From assembly GCF_001514115.1 (NCBI RefSeq), contig NZ_KQ948489.1, positions 1 through 63,711 of the forward strand: a stretch of 63,711 nt of DNA, given 5' to 3'. A program made the position numbers and the translations under genes. The DNA comes from Streptomyces olivochromogenes. GTDB lineage: Bacteria; Actinomycetota; Actinomycetes; Streptomycetales; Streptomycetaceae. Below are positions 24,055 through 31,855 of the stretch, in pieces. The notes beneath the pieces were generated by a model. That model was given only the letters and a program-made list of their open reading frames with translations. It had not been told where the DNA came from and made no database searches. The number at the start of each line of letters is the position of its first letter. Positions within the stretch are counted from its first letter, which is position 1.

Positions 24055-25755
24055 TTGCCCACCAAGGCTGAGGAAGCGAAGAAGGCCGACAAGGCCGCCG
24101 AGTGGACCGAATGCGACGTAGCCATCCTGGGGTCGGGCCTCGCGGGCTCGATCATGGGAGCGATCCTGGCCCGTCAGGGCGCGAACGTGGTGCTCATCGA
24201 CGCAGGTCAGCACCCCAGGTTCGCCGTCGGCGAGTCCCAGAACCCGCAGCTCGTCGAGTGGCTGCACATTCTGGCCGTGCGCTACGACGTGCCCGAGATC
24301 AAGCACATGCTGGACGTGAAGGCGGTCACCGAGCACATCGGTCCGACGCACGGCCGCAAGCAGAGCTTCGGCTTCGTCACGCACCGGCCGAACCGCGAGC
24401 CGGACCCGCACGAGGCGACGATGTTCGTCATCCCGAAGATGCTCACCGAGGCGGTGCACCTCTTCCGGCAGGACACGGACTCGCACTACCTGAACGTCGC
24501 CGCCAAGTACGGCTGCACGCTCCGCCAGAACTGGTTCGCCACCGACCTCGACGTCGACGACGACGGTGTCACCATCACCGGCAGGAACGGCGAGGTCTTC
24601 CGGGCCAAGTACCTGATCGACGCGAGCGGTTTCCGCTCCCCGCTCGCGCAGAAGTTCGACCTGCGCGAGAACCCGCCCCGGCACAAGCACCACGCGCGCT
24701 CGCTGTTCACGCACTACGTCGGCATCAAGCCGTACGACGACGTGTGCAACTACCCGGAGGCGCTGCGCCCGCCCGCCGAGTCGCCCTTCCACGGCGGCAC
24801 CCTGCACCACCTCATCGAGCGGGGCTGGTTCTGGATCATCCCGTTCGACAACTACAAGGACTCCAAGAACCCGGCCTGCAGTGTCGGCCTGACCTTCGAC
24901 GAGCGGCTGTACCCCAAGCCGAAGGACATGACGCCGGACCAGGAGTTCAACCACTACCTCGACATGTACCCGGCGGTGAAGCGGCAGTTCGAGGGCGCCA
25001 AGCGGATCCGCGAGTGGGTCTCCACCGACCGCCTCCAGTACTCCTCCAAGCGCACCATCGGCGCCCGCTGGTGCCTGATGTCGCACGCGGCCGGTTTCAT
25101 CGACCCGCTGTACTCGCGCGGTCTGTCCAACACCTTCGAGGTCGTCGACGCCCTCGCCTACCGGATCCTGGACGCCCTGCGCGAGAACGACTTCACCGAG
25201 GAGCGCTTCGAGTACGTGGAGCGCCTGGAGCAGGGGCTCCTGGAGTACAACGACAAGATCGTCAACAGCTCCTACATCGCCTTCAGCCACTTCCGGCTGT
25301 GGAACGCGGTGTTCCGGGTGTGGGCGTGCTTCACCACGCCGGCCACCATGCGCCAGATCATGGCGCGCCAGAACTTCCAGCTCGACGGTGACGACCGGCA
25401 CTTCAAGGAGATGGAGAAGGCGCCCTACACGGGCCTGTGGTGGCCGGACAGCCACGCCTTCAAGGTCCTCTTCGACACCACCGCCGAGACCTGCGAACGG
25501 TACGAGGCGGGCGAGATCGACGGTGACAAGGCCGCGGACATCGTCTTCGAGGCGATCCGCGACTGCGAGTCCGTCAACACGCCCTTCGGCTGGAAGGGCC
25601 CCGAGGACCTCCGGTTCTTCCGGGCCACCACCCCCACGATGATGAAGTTCATGTGGTGGGCCAGCACCTCCGGACCCAAGGAGATGCGCGACCTCGGCCG
25701 CTCGATGCTGGCCGGCGTCGTCAAGCAGGGGGTGCGCGGCCGCAAGGTGTCCTGA
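24055..25755 (+). CDS. Flavin-dependent halogenase
   Basis: A 566-residue member of the tryptophan/phenol halogenase family. It has the FAD motif GSGLAG (26-31), GES (59-61), the halogenase signature WxWxIP as WFWIIP (258-263), and SGFRSPLAQ. These enzymes use FADH2, O2 and chloride or bromide to halogenate activated aromatics; the flavin reductase at 19146 could supply FADH2. I could not place the catalytic Lys with certainty. The start is TTG 24055 with AGAGGAG (24041-24047) 7 bp upstream. It predicts a chlorinated polyketide, unusual for angucyclines. Confidence 0.88.
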   Translation: MPTKAEEAKKADKAAEWTECDVAILGSGLAGSIMGAILARQGANVVLIDAGQHPRFAVGESQNPQLVEWLHILAVRYDVPEIKHMLDVKAVTEHIGPTHGRKQSFGFVTHRPNREPDPHEATMFVIPKMLTEAVHLFRQDTDSHYLNVAAKYGCTLRQNWFATDLDVDDDGVTITGRNGEVFRAKYLIDASGFRSPLAQKFDLRENPPRHKHHARSLFTHYVGIKPYDDVCNYPEALRPPAESPFHGGTLHHLIERGWFWIIPFDNYKDSKNPACSVGLTFDERLYPKPKDMTPDQEFNHYLDMYPAVKRQFEGAKRIREWVSTDRLQYSSKRTIGARWCLMSHAAGFIDPLYSRGLSNTFEVVDALAYRILDALRENDFTEERFEYVERLEQGLLEYNDKIVNSSYIAFSHFRLWNAVFRVWACFTTPATMRQIMARQNFQLDGDDRHFKEMEKAPYTGLWWPDSHAFKVLFDTTAETCERYEAGEIDGDKAADIVFEAIRDCESVNTPFGWKGPEDLRFFRATTPTMMKFMWWASTSGPKEMRDLGRSMLAGVVKQGVRGRKVS

Positions 25756-25834
25756 CCTCGGCCCCGTCCTGAAGGCCCCGACTCGAAGCCCCGTCTTTTG
25801 GGCCCGCCTTCACAGAGCCACTTTCCCCCCGGTT

Positions 25835-25875
25835 CCGGCGCCGGGCCCACCTTCCCCCCGTGGGCCCGGCGCCGG
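25835..25875 (+). terminator. Hairpin terminator after halogenase
   Basis: A perfect 16-bp stem (25835-25850 with 25860-25875) with a 9-base C-rich loop, followed by a pyrimidine-rich stretch to about 25935. No gene is seen in 25756-25999. Confidence 0.85.
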
Positions 25876-25999
25876 CCCCCTTGCTCCTCTCTTTGTTCCT
25901 CCTGTTCCCCCTGTTCCCCCTTGTTCCTCCGCCGCCCCTCCGGCCTCCCCCCACTGACTTCCACCTACATCGACCGCTTCCTAGAACCTTGGGACATCC

Positions 26000-27511
26000 G
26001 TGATCACTCGTAGAGCACTGATCGGTGCGGGAACCGCCGCCGTCGGCCTGGCCGTCCTGCCCAACAGCCCTGTCTCCGCGGGCTCCTCCGCCCCCTGGAG
26101 CACCCTCGCCGGCAAGCTCCAGGGACAGCTGGTGCTGCCCACCGACGCCGGCTACGGCGTGGCCAAGCAGCTGGAACTCGGCCAGTTCGACTCGGTCAAC
26201 CCGCGGGCCGTCGCGTACTGCGTCAGCTCCTCCGACGTCTCCGTCGCGCTGCGCTTCGCCCAGGACAACGGACTCCCGTCCGCGGTCCGCAGCGGCGGCC
26301 ACAGCTTCGGCGGCTACTCGACGACGCCCGGCCTGATCATCGACGTGTCGCGGCTCAACGCGATCACCGTCGGCAACGGGACCGTCGACATCGGCCCCGG
26401 CGCCAAGAACGTCGAGATACTCAACGCGCTCGCCCCGCACGCCCTGGTGGTCAGCGAGGGCGGCTGCCCCACCGTGTCGGCCGGCGGCTTCCTCCAGGGC
26501 GGCGGATTCGGCTTCCTGACCCGCCCGACCGGCATGGCCTGCGACGCGATCACCTCGGCCGAGGTGGTCCTCGCCGACGGCTGCGTGGTGACCGCCTCGC
26601 CGACCAGCCACCCCGACCTCTTCTGGGCGATCCGCGGCGGCGGTGGCGGCAACTTCGGTGTCGTCACCCGCTTCACGGTCACCCCGCACGAGGGCGACCA
26701 GATGGCCATCAGCAACCTGATCTTCCCGTACGACCGCGCGGCCGACGTGCTGCACGGCGTCGGCCAGTGGCTGGTGGACGCCCCCCGCACCATCGGCGGC
26801 GGCGCCTACCTCGTCCAGGCCGAAGCGGCGCCCGGCACCGTACCGGCGCTCAACGTCTTCCTCGCCTCCCGCGGCACCCCGGCCGAACTGGCCTCGGAGG
26901 CGGCGCGGCTGCTGTCGCTGACCGGCGCGGTGACGGCCCGCCAGGACGCGGTCATGACGTACCGGCAGGTCATGATGATGATCTTTGGTTGCAGCACCCT
27001 GACCCAGGACCAGTGCCAGCGTGCCGGGAAGTCGCCGAGCGGGGTGCTGACCCGGCCGGCCTTCGGTCTGGAGCGGACCCGGCTGGGCAGCGCGCCCTAC
27101 GCGCAGAGCGACTGGGCGAACGTGGTGACGGCCTTCGACGCCGACCGCAGGGCTGGGCAGGCCCGGTACCTCGACTTCCACTTCTTCGGGGGCGCGGCCA
27201 ACGACCCGGCCCGCACCGACACGGCGTACGTGCACCGTGACTCGCTCTTCTCCGTCAACTACCGGGTCCTGATCAACGACCCGGCCCAGGTCACCGCCGA
27301 GGCCACGGCTGTCGCCACGAGCTGGGTGGACCACGGGTTCGACACCGTCGACCCGCTGTCCAACGGCGAGACGTACCAGAACTGGATGGACGCGGAGCTG
27401 CCGAACTGGCGGCAGTCGTACTACGCCGAGAACTACGCACGGCTGAAGGTCGTGAAGGCGAAGTACGACCCGTACCGCTACTTCAAGTTCGCCCAGGGCA
27501 TCGGAGCCTGA
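26000..27511 (+). CDS. Bicovalent FAD-linked oxidase (BBE-like), Tat leader
   Basis: A 503-residue oxidase of the berberine-bridge-enzyme family (GilR, AknOx, Dbv29). FAD attachment residues are both visible: His101 in RSGGHSFGG and Cys156 in GGCPTVSAGG. The C-terminal YDPYRYFKFAQGI is the BBE domain. The N-terminus (MITRRALIGAG, then a hydrophobic stretch to about residue 28) looks like a twin-arginine leader, suggesting export after folding. Such enzymes do late two-electron oxidations, so a final step is plausible. The start is GTG 26000. Confidence 0.92.
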   Translation: MITRRALIGAGTAAVGLAVLPNSPVSAGSSAPWSTLAGKLQGQLVLPTDAGYGVAKQLELGQFDSVNPRAVAYCVSSSDVSVALRFAQDNGLPSAVRSGGHSFGGYSTTPGLIIDVSRLNAITVGNGTVDIGPGAKNVEILNALAPHALVVSEGGCPTVSAGGFLQGGGFGFLTRPTGMACDAITSAEVVLADGCVVTASPTSHPDLFWAIRGGGGGNFGVVTRFTVTPHEGDQMAISNLIFPYDRAADVLHGVGQWLVDAPRTIGGGAYLVQAEAAPGTVPALNVFLASRGTPAELASEAARLLSLTGAVTARQDAVMTYRQVMMMIFGCSTLTQDQCQRAGKSPSGVLTRPAFGLERTRLGSAPYAQSDWANVVTAFDADRRAGQARYLDFHFFGGAANDPARTDTAYVHRDSLFSVNYRVLINDPAQVTAEATAVATSWVDHGFDTVDPLSNGETYQNWMDAELPNWRQSYYAENYARLKVVKAKYDPYRYFKFAQGIGA

Positions 27512-27524
27512 CGCTTCGTGAACC

Positions 27525-27558
27525 CGGACATTTCATGAAGACGGACATTTCATGAACA
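27525..27558. repeat. Tandem duplication, 17-bp unit x2
   Basis: cggacatttcatgaaga (27525-27541) is followed by a copy with one change (27542-27558), just after the oxidase stop. Confidence 0.9.
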
Positions 27559-27571
27559 CGGACATGGGGAA

Positions 27572-27599
27572 GGGCCGCCGGATCGATGTCCGGCGGCCC
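27572..27599. terminator. Hairpin between convergent genes
   Basis: An 11-bp stem (27572-27582 with 27589-27599) and a 6-base loop between the oxidase (+) and the metal-binding protein gene (-). Confidence 0.75.
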
Positions 27600-27629
27600 G
27601 CCCGCTCGATCGTCTGCCGCGTCGCCCCG

Positions 27630-28244
27630 TCAGGGACGACGTCCGTACCAGCCCACCAGCTTGTCGATGTCGGGAGCGTCCTCGTGCACCTCCACCACCG
27701 GGCCGAACGGCACCTGGCCGCCGCGGGGTTCCGCGGGCACGGCCCGGTGCATGTTGGCCAGCGGCGCGGCGAGCATCTCCGGGTCCCACTCGGGGCTCTG
27801 ACCGGTCGCCTTCGCCAGGTCCCAGGCGTGCAGCACGAACTCGTTGGTGTAGATCACCGAGGCGACCGCCCCGGGAACCGGGCCCCAGGGCAGACCGATC
27901 TGGCGGCCCAGTACGGCCGGGTCCGACCACACCGCGTCGAACTCCTTCGTCGCCTCCGCCCAGGCCTTGGCCCAGTCGCCGTCGGGGACGTCCTGCGCGA
28001 AGTGCGGAACGCTCATGAAGGAGCCGCCCGCGCCCATGACGGCGACCCGGCGCAGCACGGACACCACGTGGTTGGCCATGTCGCGGACCGAGTAGTCGGG
28101 ACACGGGGTGACGGTGTCGTACTGCTCGGGGCGCAGCGCGGCGAGCGTACGTCCGGTGAGCTCGACGGCCTTGAACAGGCCGCCACGGGGGTCGGTGGGC
28201 GGGTTGGCGGGGGGATTGGTGCTGTCAGCCATGTCGTGAGTCAT
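27630..28244 (-). CDS. TIGR03086-like/mycothiol-dependent isomerase-fold protein
   Basis: A 204-residue protein of the MDMPI_N/DinB-like family found in actinobacteria. Visible features are TPCPDYSVRDMANHVV near residue 50 and a central EFVLHAWDLAKATG; the His residues of these motifs normally bind a metal. Mycothiol-dependent isomerases and thiol transferases share the fold, so detoxification of an electrophile is possible. It is divergent from a WYL regulator that may control it. ATG 28244 has only a weak ribosome site; ATG 28232 is an alternative. Confidence 0.75.
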   Translation of the reverse strand: MTHDMADSTNPPANPPTDPRGGLFKAVELTGRTLAALRPEQYDTVTPCPDYSVRDMANHVVSVLRRVAVMGAGGSFMSVPHFAQDVPDGDWAKAWAEATKEFDAVWSDPAVLGRQIGLPWGPVPGAVASVIYTNEFVLHAWDLAKATGQSPEWDPEMLAAPLANMHRAVPAEPRGGQVPFGPVVEVHEDAPDIDKLVGWYGRRP

Positions 28245-28365
28245 GTCTTCATCGTCGAGGTCAAACAGGTCATCTTGTGGCCTATTTCTGAAGCCGCATC
28301 AGATCTTGCTGGAAATAGATGTATTGGCTCAAAGCATCTTAAATTTGCGGAGAGGGGCGGTTGTT

Positions 28366-29400
28366 GTGAAGGCTGACCGTCTGGTGGCGACCCTGCTGCT
28401 GCTCCAGGCGCGCGGGCGGGTGACCGTGCGCGAGGTGGCCCAGGAGCTGGAGGTGTCGGAGCGCACCGCGCGCCGCGACCTGGAGGCCCTCACCACCGCC
28501 GGTGTTCCCGTCTACTCGCAGCGCGGCCGGGGCGGCGGCTGGAGCCTGGTCGGCGGCGCCCGCACCGATCTGACCGGTTTCACCTCGCGGGAGATCGGGG
28601 CGCTGTTCCTGGCCGCGGGTCCCTTGTCGGCCTCGCCCGAACTGCGCGCCGCGTTACGGAAGTTGATGCGGGCGGTGCCCGCGCCCATGCGGCCGCACGC
28701 CGAGGCGGCCGCCAAGGCCATCCTCATCGACGGGGTCGACTGGTCGCGCACGGCGGGTGGCGGCGGTCCCCACCAGCACACTCTGGAGCGGGCGGTGCTC
28801 GACGGCGAACAGGTCCGGCTCGGCTACGCCCATCCCGACCGGGCTCCCGGCGAGCGCACGGTGCACCCGCTCGGCCTGGTCTCGAAGGCCGGCCGCTGGT
28901 ACCTCGTCGCCGGTACCGAGGAGGGGCTGCGCACCTTCCGGCTCGGCCGGGTCACCTCCGCGACCAGGACCGGTGAGCCGGTGCGGCGCCCGGAGGGTTT
29001 CGACCTCGCCGCCGCCTGGCGGGAGTTGGCCGCCGAGGTGGAGCAGCGGCTGACCGCGGCGACCGTACGGGCGCGGGCCGACCGCGACGCCCTGCCGGTG
29101 CTGCGGCAACTGCTCGGCGGTCGGCTGCGGACGGGTGAGGTCCAGATCGACGGCCGGGTCGAGTTCACGGCCGACGGTCCTTCGGTGGAGGTGCTCGCCG
29201 CGCAACTGGCCGGTCTCGGCAGCCGCGTCGAGGTGCTCGATCCTCCGGAGGCGCGGGAGTCGCTCGTACGGCTGGGCCGCTCGCTCACCGCGGTGTACGG
29301 CGAGCGCGAGGAAGAGGCTCACTTGGATAGCCACTTTCCTCTAGGTACCTACTATACGGAGGATGCTAGCGTCCCTGTCATGGCCGCCAACCACGGATGA
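28366..29400 (+). CDS. WYL-domain transcriptional regulator
   Basis: A 344-residue regulator with an N-terminal DeoR-like helix-turn-helix (VTVREVAQELEVSERTARRD), a central WYL domain (HPLGLVSKAGRWYLVAG) and a C-terminal WCX part. WYL regulators sense ligands or nucleic acids and usually act on neighbours, here perhaps the divergent gene at 27630. GTG 28366 follows GCGGAGAGG. The last ~24 residues are encoded by the 39-bp element copy B, so the reading frame runs through an apparent promoter; the ancestral protein may have ended earlier. Confidence 0.85.
   Translation: MKADRLVATLLLLQARGRVTVREVAQELEVSERTARRDLEALTTAGVPVYSQRGRGGGWSLVGGARTDLTGFTSREIGALFLAAGPLSASPELRAALRKLMRAVPAPMRPHAEAAAKAILIDGVDWSRTAGGGGPHQHTLERAVLDGEQVRLGYAHPDRAPGERTVHPLGLVSKAGRWYLVAGTEEGLRTFRLGRVTSATRTGEPVRRPEGFDLAAAWRELAAEVEQRLTAATVRARADRDALPVLRQLLGGRLRTGEVQIDGRVEFTADGPSVEVLAAQLAGLGSRVEVLDPPEARESLVRLGRSLTAVYGEREEEAHLDSHFPLGTYYTEDASVPVMAANHG
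29332..29370 (+). promoter_or_regulatory. 39-bp operator/promoter element, copy B
   Basis: It matches copy A (20183-20221) at 37 of 39 positions, in the same orientation relative to a rightward gene. It includes the palindrome taggtaccta and the -10-like tactatac. It overlaps the 3' end of the WYL gene and lies 176 bp before the NmrA-type reductase gene. Conservation outside any coding need argues for a shared regulator, probably the HxlR protein at 19685. Confidence 0.75.
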
Positions 29401-29546
29401 CCGGCGGATTTCCCCACTCTGACCCCCATACCGATCCCCACACCGACCCCCACCCCCCACCCCCCTCTCCACTCCAATCCCCACACCGATGCAACCGATG
29501 ACTGCTGATTACTGGTTCGGATTAACGCACTAGGGAGTTTTTTCTG

Positions 29547-30389
29547 ATGATTGTCGTCACCGGAGCCACCGGAAATGTCGGACGTCCGCTGATCGAGGCG
29601 CTCGCCGAGGCGGGGGAGCAGGTCGTGGCGGTCTCGCGCCGCCCGCTGCCCTCCCCGACGGACGGGGTCCGCCACGCGCAGGCCGACCTCGGCAGCGCCG
29701 AGAGCATGCGGCCGGTACTCGAAGGCGCCGACGCCTTCTTCATCCTGCTCGCCGGCGAACTGCTCGGTTACGGCGAGGCCGCGACCGACCTGCTGGCCGC
29801 CGCCAGGGACGCCGGTGTCAAGCGGGTCGTCCTGCTCTCCTCGCAGATCAACGCCACCCGCCCCGACTCGGCCTCGCACGGCAGGCTGCGCGAGTTCGAG
29901 GAGGCCGTACGCGGCTCGGGCCTCGACTTCACGATCCTGCGCGCGGGCGGATTCGCCTCCAACGCCTTCGCCTGGGCCGAGTCGGTCCGCGCGGACCGCA
30001 CGGTCTTCGCCCCGTTCGGTGACGTGGCCCTGCCGGTCGTCGACCCCGCGGACATCGCCGCGGTCGCCGCGGTCGTCCTGCGCGAGGACGGCCATGCCGG
30101 TCGTACGTACGAGGTGACCGGCCCCGAAGCGGTCAGCCCGCGTGCGCAGGCCGAGGCGATCGCCGAGGCCATCGGTGCGGAAGTGACCTTCGTGGAACTG
30201 ACCCGCGAGGCCGCCCACACCCACATGGCCCAGTTCATGCCGGAGGACGTCATCCCCGGCACCCTGGACATCCTCGGCGCCCCGCTTCCCGCCGAACAGC
30301 GGGTCAGCCCCGATGTGGAGAAGGTCCTGGGCCGCCCGGCCACCCCCTTCTCCGGCTGGGTGAGCCGCAGCCTCCCGGCGTTCAAGTAG
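29547..30389 (+). CDS. NmrA-family NAD(P)H-binding quinone reductase-like protein
   Basis: A 280-residue Rossmann protein of the NmrA/quinone-oxidoreductase-2 type: VTGATGNVGRPLIEAL (4-19), LLSSQINA and the C-terminal segment MPEDVIPGTLDILG. No SDR YxxxK pair is evident, as in NmrA proteins. Homologues are often paired with HxlR regulators and reduce quinones or sense NADP. Position behind operator copy B suggests control together with the MFS exporter. ATG 29547 has AGGGAG 9 bp upstream. The 146-bp leader is C-rich with no gene. Confidence 0.85.
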   Translation: MIVVTGATGNVGRPLIEALAEAGEQVVAVSRRPLPSPTDGVRHAQADLGSAESMRPVLEGADAFFILLAGELLGYGEAATDLLAAARDAGVKRVVLLSSQINATRPDSASHGRLREFEEAVRGSGLDFTILRAGGFASNAFAWAESVRADRTVFAPFGDVALPVVDPADIAAVAAVVLREDGHAGRTYEVTGPEAVSPRAQAEAIAEAIGAEVTFVELTREAAHTHMAQFMPEDVIPGTLDILGAPLPAEQRVSPDVEKVLGRPATPFSGWVSRSLPAFK

Positions 30390-30487
30390 CCCACTCGGCC
30401 CACTCGGCCCGCTCGTCCCCCGGTACCGCCGCCGGATGCCCGCTGTGATCCATCCCCCGCGGCAGTGGGCATTCGGCGGCCCATACG

Positions 30488-30522
30488 GACGGCCCCGCAG
30501 GTCACGAACCTGCGGGGCCGTC
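30488..30522. terminator. Bidirectional hairpin terminator
   Basis: A perfect 15-bp stem (30488-30502 with 30508-30522) with a 5-base loop between the convergent reductase (+) and azoreductase (-) genes. Confidence 0.88.
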
Positions 30523-30578
30523 TCGTCGTGGGGGCGCGTACCGGGGCAGGGACTCATTGGGCCCTCCGCCCGGAGGGG

Positions 30579-31232
30579 CTACGCGGCGAAGCGCTCGGCG
30601 AACTCCTTGGCCTTCGTGACGGCCTCGTCGACGGCCTTGGCGCGGGAGGCCTCGTACAGCGGGATCAGGTCGGCCATCGCCGGGTTGTGCGGCGCCATCG
30701 TGAGCTCCGGGACGATGACGTGGACGTCCAGGGCGAGGGTGTCGCGCAGGATCGCCTCCAGGTAGTTCTGGACGTACTCGTAACCCTCGCGCGGGGTGCC
30801 CGGCGCGTAGGAGCCGCCGCGGCTGGCGACGACCGTGACCGGGGTGCCCTTGACCTTCGAGTCCTCGCTCATGGCGGTACGGCCGATGAGGATCACCTGG
30901 TCCAGCCACGCCTTGAGGGTCGAGGGGATCGTGAAGTTGTACATGGGCGCGCCGATCAGGATCGCGTCCGCCTGCTCCAGCTCCTCTATGAACGTCAGGC
31001 GCTCGGCGAAGGCGGCGGCCTGCTCGGGGGTGTGCGCGTCCGCGGGGGCGAAACCGGCGGTGTGGGCGTCGGCCGTGATGTGCGGGACCGGGTTCGCGGC
31101 GAGGTCGCGGTAGATCACGGTGCCCTGCGGGTGCTGCTCCTCCCAGGCCTTGCGGAACGCGTCCGTGACCGTGCGGGAGGCGGAGGCTGCGCCCGGGAAA
31201 ACGGACGAGTCGACGTGCAGGAGGGTGGCCAT
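30579..31232 (-). CDS. azoR: FMN-dependent NADH-azoreductase/quinone reductase
   Basis: A 217-residue flavodoxin-fold enzyme of the AzoR family. It shows LHVDSSVFPGAASASRT at the N-terminus, GAPMYNFTIPSTLKAWLDQV and a glycine-rich SRGGSYAPGTP, all FMN-contact regions in AzoR. It reduces quinones by two electrons and so protects against redox-cycling compounds. ATG 31232 has GGAG at 8 bp. It is divergent from an HxlR gene, the classic quinone-responsive pair. Confidence 0.9.
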   Translation of the reverse strand: MATLLHVDSSVFPGAASASRTVTDAFRKAWEEQHPQGTVIYRDLAANPVPHITADAHTAGFAPADAHTPEQAAAFAERLTFIEELEQADAILIGAPMYNFTIPSTLKAWLDQVILIGRTAMSEDSKVKGTPVTVVASRGGSYAPGTPREGYEYVQNYLEAILRDTLALDVHVIVPELTMAPHNPAMADLIPLYEASRAKAVDEAVTKAKEFAERFAA

Positions 31233-31336
31233 GGGGAATCTCCAGGAGAAGGGGGCGAACTTTTCGTACTGGACTAGAGATAACACAGCTACTTACTTTT
31301 TTTCATCCCCCTACGGGAACGCAGTACTCTGGACCC

Positions 31337-31708
31337 ATGCCAGAGCCGGGGACTCACGACGCAGGGCCGTGCCAGAGGGTCGACGACGGCATGGCCCGTG
31401 TCTTCCAACTGCTCGGGAAGCGCTGGACCGGCCTGGTCGTGGCCGTGTTGCTGCCGCACCCCGCGCACTTCGCCGACCTGCGCAGGGCGATCCCCGGCAT
31501 CAGCGAACGGATGCTCTCCGACCGCCTCACGGAACTCGGCGCGGCGGGGCTGGTCGTCCGCGAGGTCGACGAGGGCCCTCCGCTGCGGGTCGTGTACGGC
31601 CTGACGGAGGCGGGCGCCGCACTGCAGCCGGCGCTCCTGGAACTGGGAACCTGGGCGGAGGAGCACCTGCCGGGGAGTCCGCCGTGCCCGGGCGAACTCC
31701 GCAAGTGA
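31337..31708 (+). CDS. HxlR-family transcriptional regulator (second)
   Basis: A 123-residue compact HxlR protein: Cys12 near the N-terminus, VFQLLGKRWTGLVVAVLL, ISERMLSDRLTELGAAGLV and VVYGLTEAGAAL. It is likely a quinone- or thiol-responsive repressor of the divergent azoreductase. No Shine-Dalgarno is visible. A -10-like TACTCT (31325-31330) lies 6 bases before the ATG, suggesting a leaderless message. The 104-bp gap 31233-31336 must hold its operators. Confidence 0.88.
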   Translation: MPEPGTHDAGPCQRVDDGMARVFQLLGKRWTGLVVAVLLPHPAHFADLRRAIPGISERMLSDRLTELGAAGLVVREVDEGPPLRVVYGLTEAGAALQPALLELGTWAEEHLPGSPPCPGELRK

Positions 31709-31855
31709 CCCTGGACCGCGGCTGATTGTGAGCTGATTGCGGGGGGCCGGGTTTTCCACAGGCTGGGAGTTGTCCACAGGGTCTGACGCGTTTCAGCCAC
31801 CGGCGGTACGGTCATCACGAGTTGATGTTCGTGCGTGACGGGGGAGGCAGTCGGT

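Noticed and set aside
24055..25755. Geranylgeranyl-reductase-like or simple monooxygenase instead of halogenase
   Set aside because: The WxWxIP signature (258-263) and overall length fit flavin halogenases better, although the catalytic Lys was not placed with certainty.
25798..26013. Small plus-strand open frame before the FAD oxidase
   Set aside because: It covers the terminator hairpin and a pyrimidine tract; composition is low-complexity with no coding signature.
31752..31785. DnaA-box-like ttttccaca and ttgtccaca, suggesting a replication origin
   Set aside because: Only two boxes, no cluster of boxes and no dnaA/dnaN genes; single boxes occur by chance (another at about 43998).
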